From the NCBI RefSeq assembly GCF_030908245.1, contig NZ_JAVFJJ010000006.1, positions 62,001 to 126,000 of the forward strand: a stretch of 64,000 nt of DNA, given 5' to 3'. The notes beneath the pieces are model-generated. The model worked only from the letters and a program-made list of their open reading frames with translations, had not been told where the DNA came from and did no database searches. Positions 15,740-24,702 of this stretch are shown here, piece by piece (position 1 is the stretch's first letter; every line of letters begins with the position of its first letter). Position numbers and translations under genes: made by a program. The DNA is from Sinomonas sp. ASV322. GTDB lineage: Bacteria; Actinomycetota; Actinomycetes; Actinomycetales; Micrococcaceae.

Positions 15740-17118
15740 ACTTCCACGTCGGCCCCAGCGGGCAGGTCGGTGACGTCCTCGGGGACCAGGACGAGGGCGT
15801 CGGACGTTGCGAGGGCGCCGAGGAGATGTGACCCCGGGCCCCCGACGAGGGCGACGGCGCCGTCCTCCAACCGCGCGCGCCGCACCTGGAGCTTCCCAGA
15901 AGGTGAATCGAGCGGCTCGGCAAGCGGAACCACGATTCGGCGCCGCGGCGCCGGCGCGCCGAGCAGCTCGGCAAGGACCGGCCGCACGAGGATCTCCCAC
16001 GAGACCCAACAGCTCACGGGGTTGCCCGGCAGGCCGAGGAACGGCACGCCGTGGACCGTTCCGATCCCCTGTGGCCCCCCGGGCTGCATGGCAAGGTGCA
16101 CGAAGTCGACCGGCTCGTCCGCGAGCGCGAGCTTCGTCGCCTCGAACGCGCCCTTCGAGACTCCGCCGGTCGTGACGATGAGATCGGCCCACGTCGCGGC
16201 TTCCGCGAGCGCGTCGCGAAGAGCCGTCGGCTCGTCGCTGCGCACCGCCGTCGCCCGCGCGTCGAGACCAGCCTCGCGCAGAGCCGCAGCAAGGAGCGTG
16301 CCATTCGCATCGTGGATCTGCCCAGGGAGCAGGGACGCGCCGGGCTCGGCGAGCTCGGCCCCCGTGCTCACGATGGCCACGCGCGGCGGCATCCGGACGG
16401 TCACCTCGGTGAGACCGAGCCCGGCCGCAAGCCCGAGCTGGGCCGGGCCGAGGCGGGTTCCCGCGGCGAGCACGACGGCACCCTCCGCGACATCGCTTCC
16501 GAGGCGCCGCACGAAAGTTCCCGACTCGGTCTCCGGAAGCAGGACCGGCCCGGACGCGCTGGTCGTCGACGACGTCGCGCTGGTGGTGGAAGACGGCACA
16601 GACTCCGGGAACCTGGGCGGCACGGCTCGCTCGACGGGCACGACGGCGTCGGCGCCCTCGGGCAGCATGGCGCCCGTCATGATCGGAGCGGCGTGCCCAG
16701 CGGGAAGGGGCACGGGAACAGAGCCCGCGGGAATCGACGCCGCGAGTGCGAATTCGCGGAGGGTTGCCCTGCCGTCATGAGCAGCGCCGTCATGAGCAGC
16801 GCCGCCGTGAGCAGCGCCGCCGTCAGCAGCGCCGCCGTCAGCAGCGCCGCCGTCAGCAGCGCCGCCGTCAGCAGCGCCGCCGTGAGCAGCGCCGTCGTGA
16901 GCAGCGCCGTCGGCGGCGAGCGCGAAATCGGCGGCGCGAACCGCGAAGCCATCCATCTGGGAGTTGTCGAACGGCGGCAGGCTCACGGGCGCCCTGAGGT
17001 CGCTGGCGAGGGCGAGGCCGAGCGCGTCGTCGAGCGCGCGGATCTCCGGTTCGCGGCCTGCGAGCGGCGCGAGCAGCTCGCGGATCGCGGCGCGGTGCGC
17101 GGAAACGCTTCTCCCCAT
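15727..17118 (-). CDS. moeA: Molybdopterin molybdenumtransferase
   Basis: 463 residues. MoeA inserts molybdate into adenylylated molybdopterin. Features are [18 protein letters not shown] (about 48-65), [50 protein letters not shown] and [20 protein letters not shown]. Inside the domain between residues 68 and 117 it carries a Gly/Ala/Asp/His repeat of nine 5-residue units not expected in the family, probably a surface loop. It begins 3 nt after the molybdoenzyme stop, so the cofactor genes are likely co-transcribed with the enzyme. Confidence 0.95.
   Translation of the reverse strand: MGRSVSAHRAAIRELLAPLAGREPEIRALDDALGLALASDLRAPVSLPPFDNSQMDGFAVRAADFALAADGAAHDGAAHGGAADGGAADGGAADGGAADGGAAHGGAAHDGAAHDGRATLREFALAASIPAGSVPVPLPAGHAAPIMTGAMLPEGADAVVPVERAVPPRFPESVPSSTTSATSSTTSASGPVLLPETESGTFVRRLGSDVAEGAVVLAAGTRLGPAQLGLAAGLGLTEVTVRMPPRVAIVSTGAELAEPGASLLPGQIHDANGTLLAAALREAGLDARATAVRSDEPTALRDALAEAATWADLIVTTGGVSKGAFEATKLALADEPVDFVHLAMQPGGPQGIGTVHGVPFLGLPGNPVSCWVSWEILVRPVLAELLGAPAPRRRIVVPLAEPLDSPSGKLQVRRARLEDGAVALVGGPGSHLLGALATSDALVLVPEDVTDLPAGADVEVWLL
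16771..16912. repeat. 15-bp tandem repeat array inside moeA
   Basis: About nine copies of a 15-bp unit of the form GCAGCGCCGCCGTCA with small changes at two positions, giving GGAAD/DGAAH pentapeptides. The four central copies are identical. Because the unit is in frame, the array can expand or contract without breaking moeA. Confidence 0.9.
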
Positions 17119-17121
17119 GTA

Positions 17122-18774
17122 TCAGGCTCCTGCCTCGATCGTGATGCTGTGGTGCCCCGTGGCGCCGTCCGGCGGCGGAGGCGCGGACTGCTCGGTCTGA
17201 AGGGCACCCGAGCCGTCGGTAGCGCGAACGCTCAGCACATGGCGTCCGGGCGAGAGCTGGACTGTCGCTGACCATTGGTACCACGTGTCGCGCGAGATCC
17301 CGGTGCCGAGCCGCGCGGGCCGCCAGTCGCCGTCGTCGACTTTGACCTCGACGCGCGAGATCCCGCGATGCTGCGCCCACGCAACTCCGCCGAGCGCTAC
17401 CGTTCCGGCCGCCACACGCGCTCCGTCGCGCGGAGCGTCGATGCGCGAGGCGGTCTTGATCGGCCCGTGGTCCGACCAGCCGCGCGTGCTCCAGTACGCC
17501 TTGTCTGCCGCGAACGTCGTGACCTTGAGCTCCGTAATCCATTTCGTGGCCGAGACGAAGCCGTACAGCCCGGGGACGATCATGCGGACCGGGAATCCGT
17601 GCTCGGCCGGAAGGGGTTCGCCGTTCATCCCGATCGCGAGCATCGCATCCAATTCCGGGTCCATGAGGACTTCGAGCGGTGTCCCGGCCGTGAAGCCGTC
17701 GACGCTGCGCGAGAGCACCATGTCCGCCCCGGCGCGCGGCCGCGCCCGCGCGAGAAGCTCGCGGACGGGCCAGCCGAGCCAGCGGGCGTTCCCGACGAGA
17801 CTGCCCCCGACAGTGTTGGAGACGCACGCGATCGTCACGTAGCGCTCGATCATGGGCTGCGACACGAGCTCCTGCCACGCGATCGACACCGGGTTGTCGA
17901 CGAGCCCCGTGACGTCGAGCTTCCAGCCGTTCGGGTCGACGGACGGCACGACGAGCGCGGTGTCGATGCGATAGAAGTCCGCGTTCGGGGTCACGAGCGG
18001 CGTGATCCCTTTGACGTCCAGGCTTGCGTCGGGCGGAATCGGAGCCGCTGACGACGCTGGCGAGGGCAGGCGGAGCGCTTCCCGTGCTGCGCTCGCGGCG
18101 AGGGACGTGCCGCGGACGACGGCGGTGACCACGGCTCCGAGGGCGACGACGGCGGCGCTCCCCGCGAGCGCACGGACGAACCCCCTGCGAGACAGAGCCT
18201 GGGACGTCCCGGGCTGCCCCAGATCGCGGCCAGGCTCTGCGTCTCGGCCAGGCTCTGTGTCTCGGCCAGGCTCTGCGTCTCGGCCAGGCTCTGCGTCTCG
18301 GCGGAGGCGGCGCACGAGCCAGCGCACCATCCAGACCGCGACGATCCCCGCCGCGACCGCGCACGCGACCGCGAGGACGCTCACGAGCGAACGCGTTGCG
18401 ACCGCGACGACCCCGACGACGCCGATCAGGGCCGCGAGGGCTGCCCCGAAACCGGGGCGGCGCAGCTCGAGGACGCCAGCGGCGGCCCCTAGGGCAACGA
18501 GCGCAACGCCGATGGCCGTCACGAGGAACGCCTTGTCCCCCGTGCCGAACGTCTGGATCGCCCACTCCTTGGCCGCGGGCGGCGCGAAATCGACGACTGC
18601 GCCGGCGACCGCGGACACGGGGCTCAGCGAGGGGCTTGCGACGCCCGCGAGGAGCTCGCCCGTGAGGACGCCGGCGATGGCGGCCAGCACCCCGGCGGCC
18701 GCGGCCCACCACGTCGTATGACGCAGGGGATGGCCTTGCGTGAGCTCGGCTGGTCGGGACTTGATTGCTCCCAT
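17122..18774 (-). CDS. Membrane-anchored sulfite oxidase-family molybdoenzyme
   Basis: 550 residues. Four membrane segments in the first ~155 residues, a charged repeat linker, a Tat-like SRRGFVRALAG followed by another hydrophobic segment, then the oxidoreductase molybdopterin domain and a C-terminal Ig-like dimerisation domain (EVKVDDGDWRPARLG). C317 in TIACVSNTVGG fits the cysteine ligand of molybdenum. The family oxidises sulfite or reduces sulfoxides and nitrate-like substrates outside the cytosol; the substrate here is unknown. It is the first gene of the operon that also makes its cofactor. ATG 18774 is chosen because the sequence upstream lies in the divergent moaA promoter. Confidence 0.88.
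   Translation of the reverse strand: MGAIKSRPAELTQGHPLRHTTWWAAAAGVLAAIAGVLTGELLAGVASPSLSPVSAVAGAVVDFAPPAAKEWAIQTFGTGDKAFLVTAIGVALVALGAAAGVLELRRPGFGAALAALIGVVGVVAVATRSLVSVLAVACAVAAGIVAVWMVRWLVRRLRRDAEPGRDAEPGRDTEPGRDAEPGRDLGQPGTSQALSRRGFVRALAGSAAVVALGAVVTAVVRGTSLAASAAREALRLPSPASSAAPIPPDASLDVKGITPLVTPNADFYRIDTALVVPSVDPNGWKLDVTGLVDNPVSIAWQELVSQPMIERYVTIACVSNTVGGSLVGNARWLGWPVRELLARARPRAGADMVLSRSVDGFTAGTPLEVLMDPELDAMLAIGMNGEPLPAEHGFPVRMIVPGLYGFVSATKWITELKVTTFAADKAYWSTRGWSDHGPIKTASRIDAPRDGARVAAGTVALGGVAWAQHRGISRVEVKVDDGDWRPARLGTGISRDTWYQWSATVQLSPGRHVLSVRATDGSGALQTEQSAPPPPDGATGHHSITIEAGA
18230..18301. repeat. 18-bp tandem repeat in the molybdoenzyme linker
   Basis: Four copies of CCAGGCTCTGCGTCTCGG, one with a single change, encode RDAEPG repeats just before the Tat-like segment. 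The unit is in frame. Confidence 0.9.
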
Positions 18775-18810
18775 GCGTCCAGAATAGGTCCGCTGGCGTA
18801 CCGTAGATCT

Positions 18811-19881
18811 ATGACTGTCCATCTCGGCATCCCGCAAGTTCTGGGGAACCGACCGCAGTTCGAGGGGCTCAAGGACCGGTACGGACGAGTCGCGACCGAT
18901 CTGCGGGTCTCGCTCACGGACAAGTGCAATCTTCGCTGTTCGTATTGCATGCCGGCCGAAGGCCTCCCCTGGCTCGTCAAGGACGCCGTGCTCACCGCGG
19001 GGGAGATCGTCCGGCTCGTCGGCATCGGCGTCGACCTCCTCGGAGTGCGGGAGCTGCGCCTCACGGGCGGAGAGCCGCTCGTGCGCGCCGACGTCGTCGA
19101 CATCGTTGCCGCCCTGCGCGCGGCGCACCCGGGCCTGCCGATCGCCCTCACGACCAACGCCGTGGGCCTCGACAAGAAGGCCGCCCCGCTCAAGGCGGCC
19201 GGGCTCACGCGCATCAACATCTCGCTCGACACCCTCCACCCCGAGACGTTCGCCCGGCTCGCGCGTCGGCCGTTCTTCGATCGCGTGCTCGCCGGGATCG
19301 AGGCGGCCGACGCCGCGGGGCTCGGCCCGATCAAGATCAACTCCGTGCTCATGCGGGGAATCAACGACGGCGACGCCCCCGATCTCCTCGCGTGGTGCCT
19401 CGAGCGGGACTACGAGCTGCGCTTCATCGAGCAGATGCCGCTCGACGCCGACCATGGTTGGACCCGCGAGGGCATGGTCTCGGCCGCCGAGATCCGGGCG
19501 ATCCTCGGCGAGCGCTTCAGGCTCTCCCCTGACCAGAGGGCGCGCGACGGCGCCCCGGCCGAGCGCTTCGAGGTCCGGGGCCTCGAGGGAGACGCAATCC
19601 TTGGGACCGTCGGAATCATCGCCTCGGTCACCGAGCCGTTCTGCGCCGACTGCAAGCGAACCCGGATCACGGCCGAAGGCAAGGTCATGAGCTGCCTGTT
19701 CTCCCACGAGGAAGTCGACCTCCGCGGGCTGCTCCGCTCGGGCGCGGGCGACGCCGAGATCGCCTCTCGCTGGCAGGACGCGATGTGGCTCAAGCCGCGG
19801 GCCCACGGCATGGAGCACACGGGCCTCGGTGCCGCGGACTTCGTCCAGCCTGATCGCACGATGAGCGCGATCGGAGGCTGA
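18811..19881 (+). CDS. moaA: GTP 3',8-cyclase
   Basis: 356-residue radical SAM enzyme starting cofactor synthesis from GTP. The N-terminal cluster cysteines are C39, C43 and C46 (CNLRCSYC); TGGEPLVR binds SAM; the C-terminal cluster is in FCADCKRTRITAEGKVMSC; the essential C-terminal Gly-Gly is present (IGG). ATG 18811 is taken because it gives the normal N-terminus; the sequence upstream belongs to the 36-nt divergent promoter region shared with the molybdoenzyme gene. Confidence 0.95.
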   Translation: MTVHLGIPQVLGNRPQFEGLKDRYGRVATDLRVSLTDKCNLRCSYCMPAEGLPWLVKDAVLTAGEIVRLVGIGVDLLGVRELRLTGGEPLVRADVVDIVAALRAAHPGLPIALTTNAVGLDKKAAPLKAAGLTRINISLDTLHPETFARLARRPFFDRVLAGIEAADAAGLGPIKINSVLMRGINDGDAPDLLAWCLERDYELRFIEQMPLDADHGWTREGMVSAAEIRAILGERFRLSPDQRARDGAPAERFEVRGLEGDAILGTVGIIASVTEPFCADCKRTRITAEGKVMSCLFSHEEVDLRGLLRSGAGDAEIASRWQDAMWLKPRAHGMEHTGLGAADFVQPDRTMSAIGG

Positions 19882-19888
19882 CCCGCCC

Positions 19889-20170
19889 GTGATCGTCACC
19901 GTGCGGTACTACGCCGCGGCCAAAGCCGCCACCGGCGTGGAGGCCGAAGCCGTCGATGTGCCCGATGGCGCGACGCTCGTGGCCCTGCTCGCTGCCTTGG
20001 ATTCCCCCAACCGCGCGACGGCTCGCTCCCCCGAGCCCGGCGCGCCGGAACTCGGCGACGTGCTGCGCCGTTGCTCGTTCCTCGTCAACGAGGTCGCGGC
20101 GAAAGACCCGAGCCGACCCCTCGGAGACGGGGACACGGTGGACATCCTCCCGCCGTTCGCGGGCGGGTAG
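19889..20170 (+). CDS. moaD: Molybdopterin synthase sulfur carrier subunit
   Basis: 93-residue ubiquitin-like protein from GTG 19889, 7 nt after moaA. It ends in PPFAGG; the terminal Gly-Gly is converted to the thiocarboxylate used by MoaE. Core strands (VTVRYYAAAKAATG, VNEVAAKD, DGDTVDILPP) match the family. A short Pro/Ala loop in the middle makes it slightly longer than the classic 81 residues. Confidence 0.93.
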   Translation: MIVTVRYYAAAKAATGVEAEAVDVPDGATLVALLAALDSPNRATARSPEPGAPELGDVLRRCSFLVNEVAAKDPSRPLGDGDTVDILPPFAGG

Positions 20171-20240
20171 TGCCCCGTTCCCTTTCGTGATCGAGGGCGG
20201 GCTACTACCACGGGATGACGACACAGCCCCGGCCCAGGCG

Positions 20241-20268
20241 TAGTTTGGAGGGAGAATCCCTCTGGAGG
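20241..20268 (+). promoter_or_regulatory. Candidate -10, leader hairpin and RBS of the LolA-like gene
   Basis: TAGTTT (20241-20246) is a possible -10. A hairpin GAGGGA-GAA-TCCCTC (20248-20262) directly precedes the GGAGG ribosome site (20264-20268), 5 nt before the ATG. The hairpin could influence initiation; no clear -35 was seen. Confidence 0.35.
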
Positions 20269-20273
20269 TCGTC

Positions 20274-21536
20274 ATGAAGCGAATCTGGACGAGATGGCTC
20301 CCCGCGGCCGCCGTGCCCGCCGTTGTCGCGGTTGCGGCGCTGGCCGGCGGTGCGGCGGCGGTCTCTCCGCCCCCGCCGTCGACGCCGGAGCAGGTGCTCG
20401 CGCTCATGGCGTCCCACGCGTCCCGCCCGCAGTTCTCCGGGACCATCGAGGAGCGGGCCAATCTCGGCCTCCCGTCGATCCCGTCCCAGGCGCTCGGGCC
20501 AGCCACGAAGAGCTCGACGCTCGGCGCCGAGGCGGCCTTCCTCGAGCTCCTCACGACGGCGCATACCGCGCGCGTGTTCGTGAACGGACCCATGTTGGTA
20601 CGCGTCCAGGTCATGGACCAGCTCGCGGAGCGCGACTTCATTCGCGCTGGGAGCGATTGGTGGACGTTCGATTCGAAGACCAACGCCGTGACACACGCGA
20701 CGATACCCACCCACGGCATCGGCAGCGACGGAAACAACCCGGCCGAACCGGGGACAGCGCCGAAGGCCCCTGTCGTCACGCCCGATCAGCTCGCGCAGCG
20801 CTTCCTCGCCGCGGCTGATGCGAGCACGAATGTGACGCTCGGACCGTCCGTGACCGTCGCGGGCCACGCCGCCTACGAACTCGTGCTCACGCCGAAGGCC
20901 TCCGGCACGCTTGTCGGCTCGGTGCAGATCGCCGTCGAGGCGCAGACCGGGATGCCGCTCGGGGTCGACGTCTATGCGAAGGGCCAGAAGGATCCCGCCT
21001 ACCACGAGGCCTTCACGCAGCTCGACCTCAAGGCGCCGGACGCGTCGATCTTCATGTTCACGCCTCCCCCTGGCGCGACGGTGACGCAGGTGCCCGACCC
21101 CGCGAAGGAAGGCACCCAGAAGGCGCCGTCGAGCACCGCCCCGTCGAACACCGCCCCGAAGGCCCCGTCGAACACCGCCCCGAAGGCCCCGTCGAACACC
21201 GCCCCGTCGAACACAGCGCCGCCGAGCACCGCCCCGAAGGCCCCGTCGAACACAGCCCCGTCGAACACAGCGCCGCCGAGCACCGCCCCGAAGGCCCCGT
21301 CGAACACAGCGCAGGGGCCGACAATCATCGGCAAGGGCTGGGACGCCGTCGTCGTCATCCCTGCCGGCGACGTTCCCGTCGGAGTCTTGGACACCCCGCT
21401 CGTCAAGCAGCTCGCGACGCCCGTGGCGGGTGGGCGCGTGCTTTCGTCGTCCCTCCTGAACATCTTCCTGACGGACGACGGCCGGGTGATCGCGGGGGCC
21501 GTGCCGGTCGCCACGCTGATCGCGACAGCGAAGTGA
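20274..21536 (+). CDS. Exported LolA-like (DUF2092-type) protein
   Basis: 420 residues with a signal peptide (MKRIWTRWLPAAAVPAVV... through ALAGGAAA). A first domain (about 35-280) has the outline of LolA/RseB-like lipid-binding proteins: PEQVLALMASHA, FSGTIEERANLGLP, DWWTFDSKTNAVTH and ELVLTPKASGTLVGSVQIAVEAQTGMPLGV. A Pro/Ser/Thr/Asn repeat linker follows, then a small C-terminal domain. It precedes an ABC transporter gene pair by 10 nt, suggesting the three work together, perhaps on a lipid or envelope substrate. The family call is moderate. Confidence 0.7.
   Translation: MKRIWTRWLPAAAVPAVVAVAALAGGAAAVSPPPPSTPEQVLALMASHASRPQFSGTIEERANLGLPSIPSQALGPATKSSTLGAEAAFLELLTTAHTARVFVNGPMLVRVQVMDQLAERDFIRAGSDWWTFDSKTNAVTHATIPTHGIGSDGNNPAEPGTAPKAPVVTPDQLAQRFLAAADASTNVTLGPSVTVAGHAAYELVLTPKASGTLVGSVQIAVEAQTGMPLGVDVYAKGQKDPAYHEAFTQLDLKAPDASIFMFTPPPGATVTQVPDPAKEGTQKAPSSTAPSNTAPKAPSNTAPKAPSNTAPSNTAPPSTAPKAPSNTAPSNTAPPSTAPKAPSNTAQGPTIIGKGWDAVVVIPAGDVPVGVLDTPLVKQLATPVAGGRVLSSSLLNIFLTDDGRVIAGAVPVATLIATAK
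21121..21311. repeat. APSNT/APK tandem repeats in the LolA-like protein
   Basis: Imperfect in-frame repeats of GCCCCGTCGAACACC and CCGAAG blocks encode APSNTAPKAPSNT-type units (roughly ten), a flexible cell-wall-spanning linker. Confidence 0.85.
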
Positions 21537-21546
21537 CCGTGGCCAC

Positions 21547-22497
21547 GTGACCGAGTCCCCTGGGAGCCCGCTCGCCGTCCGCACGACCGGGCTCACCAAG
21601 CGCTTCGGCCGCCACACCGCCGTCGACCGGGTCGACCTCGAAGTGCCGCGCGGCGCGGTCTTCGGCTTCCTGGGACCCAACGGCTCGGGAAAGACGACGA
21701 CGATCCGCATGCTCCTCGGACTCGTCTCGGCGAGCGCAGGCCACGCCGAAGTGCTCGGGGAGGAGATGCCGACCCGCCTCATGACGGTGCTCCCGCGCGT
21801 GGGAGCCCTCGTCGAGGGGCCCGCCTTCTACCCGTTCCTGAGCGGCGCATCGAATCTGCGCCGCCTCGATACCGCAGACCTGCGCGCGCCGGCCGGGACG
21901 CGCGAGAAACGAGTCGCCGCCGCGCTCGAGCGGGTCGGCCTCACCCACGCCGCCCACAAGCGCGTCCACGCGTACTCGCTCGGCATGAAGCAGCGGCTCG
22001 GCCTCGCGGCCGCCCTCCTCGCGCCTCGGGAACTCCTCGTGCTCGACGAACCGACGAACGGCCTTGACCCGCAGGGCACGCGCGAGGTCAGGAGCCTGAT
22101 CCGATCGCTCGCGGACGACGGCACGACCGTGTTCGTCTCGAGCCACCTCCTCGCGGAGGTCGAGCAGATCTGCACGCACGCCGCCGTGCTCAGGGCCGGG
22201 AAGCTCGTTGCCCAGGGGCCGCTCGACGAGCTCCGGAACGCGGCGCGTCCGCGGATCGAGGTCCGGACCCCGGACGTCGAGAAGGCGGCAGAGGTCCTGC
22301 GCGAGCTCGGCGTCGCGACTGAGCCCGCCCCGCCGGGGACGGTCGTCGGGGCGTCGAACGGGTTGCCCGCCCCCGAGGATGTCGTCGCCGCGCTCGTCGC
22401 GGCCGGGGTGCGCGTGCGGGGCTTCTCGGCCGCCGCTGCGAGCCTTGAGGAACGCTTCGTCGAGCTCACGGGAGAGGGATTCGATGTCGCTGAGTGA
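21547..22497 (+). CDS. ABC transporter ATP-binding protein (CcmA/DrrA type)
   Basis: 316 residues from GTG 21547. Walker A GPNGSGKT is at 43-50, the signature appears as the YSLGMKQRLGLAAALL variant common in DrrA/NatA-like exporters, Walker B is LLVLDEPTNGLDP, and the switch histidine is in SSHLLAEVEQ. An extra C-terminal domain of about 80 residues is typical of this group. Its end overlaps the permease start by 14 nt, so the two are coupled. Substrate unknown. Confidence 0.9.
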   Translation: MTESPGSPLAVRTTGLTKRFGRHTAVDRVDLEVPRGAVFGFLGPNGSGKTTTIRMLLGLVSASAGHAEVLGEEMPTRLMTVLPRVGALVEGPAFYPFLSGASNLRRLDTADLRAPAGTREKRVAAALERVGLTHAAHKRVHAYSLGMKQRLGLAAALLAPRELLVLDEPTNGLDPQGTREVRSLIRSLADDGTTVFVSSHLLAEVEQICTHAAVLRAGKLVAQGPLDELRNAARPRIEVRTPDVEKAAEVLRELGVATEPAPPGTVVGASNGLPAPEDVVAALVAAGVRVRGFSAAAASLEERFVELTGEGFDVAE

Positions 22498-23338
22498 AAC
22501 GACGGCGGTCACGAGACAGCCACTGGGCGTGAGGCTCTTCGCGTCGGAGCTCTCAGTGCTGTTCCGCCGGTGGCGCACATGGGCGATGCTCGCTGCCCTA
22601 GGGGCCGTTCCCATGCTCATCGGGCTCGCCGTGAAGTTCTCCCCCAAGGGACCGCCGAGCGGCCGCGGACCGGCCTTCCTCGACCAGATCACCCACAACG
22701 GGCTCTTTGTCGGCGTCGTGGCGCTCGTCGTGAGCACCCCGCTCTTCCTTCCGCTCACGGTGGGGGTCGTCGCGGGAGACACCATCGCGGGAGAAGCCGG
22801 CCTCGGGACGCTGCGCTACCTTCTCGCGGCTCCCACGGGCCGCATCCGGCTGCTTGTTGTGAAGTACGTCTCGTCGGTCGTCTTCTGCGCCGCTGCGGCG
22901 CTCGCCGTCGTCCTCGGTGGCACCATCACGGGCGCCGTCCTGTTCCCCCTCGGCCAGGCGACGCTCCTCTCGGGCGACACGATCGGCCCGGCCGAGTCCT
23001 TCGGGCGGCTCCTGCTCATGGCGGGATACGTCACGGTCTCGCTTCTCGGCCTCTCAGCCATCGGACTGTTCGCGTCGTCGATGACTACCGTCCCCGTCGG
23101 GGCGATGGCCGCGACAGTTGTGCTCGCCGTCGTCTCCCAGGTGCTCGACAACCTCGACCAGCTCGACTGGCTCCACCCGTGGCTCTTCACGGACAAGTGG
23201 CTCGCCCTCGCCGATCTGCTGCGGCAGCCCATCTCGTGGACCTCGTTCGGCGATAACGCGCTCCTGCAGCTTGGCTATATCGCGCTGTTCGGCGCACTCG
23301 CGTATGGGCGGTTCACCACTAAGGATGTCTTGAGCTAG
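22484..23338 (+). CDS. ABC transporter permease (ABC-2 type)
   Basis: 284 residues with about six membrane helices. ATG 22484 has a GGAGAGGGA ribosome site and lies inside the end of the ATPase gene. The GEAGLGTLRYLLAAPTGRIRLLVVKYVSS block matches ABC-2 exporters. The last 4 nt overlap the convergent M16 protease gene. Confidence 0.88.
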   Translation: MSLSETTAVTRQPLGVRLFASELSVLFRRWRTWAMLAALGAVPMLIGLAVKFSPKGPPSGRGPAFLDQITHNGLFVGVVALVVSTPLFLPLTVGVVAGDTIAGEAGLGTLRYLLAAPTGRIRLLVVKYVSSVVFCAAAALAVVLGGTITGAVLFPLGQATLLSGDTIGPAESFGRLLLMAGYVTVSLLGLSAIGLFASSMTTVPVGAMAATVVLAVVSQVLDNLDQLDWLHPWLFTDKWLALADLLRQPISWTSFGDNALLQLGYIALFGALAYGRFTTKDVLS

Positions 23339-24699
23339 AGCTCGAGCCCGAAAGTCTCGGTATCCTCGAACGGCCCCACGACCGTAATCGTGCGCGGCGC
23401 GGCAGCGAGCTGAGCCGCGAGCTCGCGAACCTGGTCGGCCGTGACGGCGCGGATCTGCGCGAGCGTCTCGTCGACGTCCTGGAACTCACCCGAGACGAGC
23501 TCGGCCCGCCCGAGCCGGGACATGCGCGAACCCGTGTCTTCGAGGGCCAGGACGATGCCGCCGGAGAGCTGGCCGACGGCCTTGCGGAGCTCTTCGTCGG
23601 TCACGCCGTGTTCGGCCAGCTTGGCGAGCTCGGCGTCCATAAGGGACAGGACCTGAGGGACCTTCGCGGGCGCACAGCCGCCATACATGCCGAAATAGCC
23701 CGCGTCGGCGTACGCGGACGCGAACGAATACGTCGAATAGACGAGGCCGCGCTTCTCACGGATCTCTTGGAAGAGCCGGGAGGACATCCCGCCGCCGAGC
23801 ACGGCGTTGAGCACGCTCATGACGTAGCGGCGAGGGTCGGTCGCGGTGAGCGCTGGGCAGCCGAAGATGACATTCGCCTGCTCGACCTGGCGCTTCACGA
23901 CTGTCAAGCCGGGCCGGCCCGCAATCTCGGCAGCCGAGGTTGAGCGCCGCGGAACCGGCGCCGCGCCGTCGTCGAGCGTCCAGCCCGCGGACCGCAGCGC
24001 GTCGAGCACGAGCCGGCAGACGACGTCGTGGTCGAGCCCGCCCGCCGCCGTGACGACGAGCTCCGACGGGCGGTAGTACCGGCGGTAGTGCTCCCACACG
24101 GAATCGCGGGCGACGGCGCGGATCGCCTCGGGCGTGCCGCCGATCGGCCTGCCAAGGGGGTGCTCGCCGAGGACGGCTGCAACGAAGTGCTCGTGGGCGA
24201 CGTCCGTCGGGTCGTCGCCGTCCATCGCGATTTCCTCGAGGATGACGTCGCGCTCCTGCTCGAGCTCGTCCGGGTCGAGGACCGCAGACGTGACCATGTC
24301 CGCGATGACGTCAATCGCCATGGGGAGATCGGTGTCGAGCACGCGCGCGTAGTAGCACGTGCTCTCCTTCGCGGTCGCCGCGTTGGACTCGCCGCCGACC
24401 TCGTCGAACGCCGAGGCGATCTCGAGCGCCGTGCGGCGGCGCGTGCCCTTGAAGAGCAGGTGCTCGAGGAAGTGGGTCGAGCCGTGCTGGCCGGCGGCCT
24501 CGTCACGCGACCCGACCCCCACCCAGAAGCCAATCGATGCCGACCTCTGGCCGGGCATCGCCTCCGTGAGGACGCGGACGCCCCCGGGCAGGATGGAGCG
24601 GCGCACGAGGGCGCCCCCATCCTGCCCGAAGATCGTGGTCGACGACGGTTCGCCGTCCACGAGCTGGCCGGAGGTCAGCGGCAAGGCAACGCTTGCCAT
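23335..24699 (-). CDS. M16 family zinc peptidase (PepR/YmxG type)
   Basis: 454 residues, insulinase-like fold. The inverted zinc motif H-F-L-E-H is at 76-80, with the distal glutamate in the DELEQERDVILEEIAMDGDDP helix. It follows pnp by 3 nt, the conserved rpsO-pnp-M16 order of actinobacteria. It is cytosolic, with no signal peptide; the natural substrate is unknown in these bacteria. Confidence 0.92.
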   Translation of the reverse strand: MASVALPLTSGQLVDGEPSSTTIFGQDGGALVRRSILPGGVRVLTEAMPGQRSASIGFWVGVGSRDEAAGQHGSTHFLEHLLFKGTRRRTALEIASAFDEVGGESNAATAKESTCYYARVLDTDLPMAIDVIADMVTSAVLDPDELEQERDVILEEIAMDGDDPTDVAHEHFVAAVLGEHPLGRPIGGTPEAIRAVARDSVWEHYRRYYRPSELVVTAAGGLDHDVVCRLVLDALRSAGWTLDDGAAPVPRRSTSAAEIAGRPGLTVVKRQVEQANVIFGCPALTATDPRRYVMSVLNAVLGGGMSSRLFQEIREKRGLVYSTYSFASAYADAGYFGMYGGCAPAKVPQVLSLMDAELAKLAEHGVTDEELRKAVGQLSGGIVLALEDTGSRMSRLGRAELVSGEFQDVDETLAQIRAVTADQVRELAAQLAAAPRTITVVGPFEDTETFGLEL

Positions 24700-24702
24700 G
24701 GG

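Noticed and set aside
16771-16912. Possible CRISPR array
   Set aside because: The units are 15 bp, directly adjacent without spacers and in frame inside moeA; no cas genes are present.
18775-19899. Upstream extension of the molybdoenzyme frame opposite moaA
   Set aside because: The extension is antisense to moaA and lacks family sequence; the conserved protein begins at 18774.
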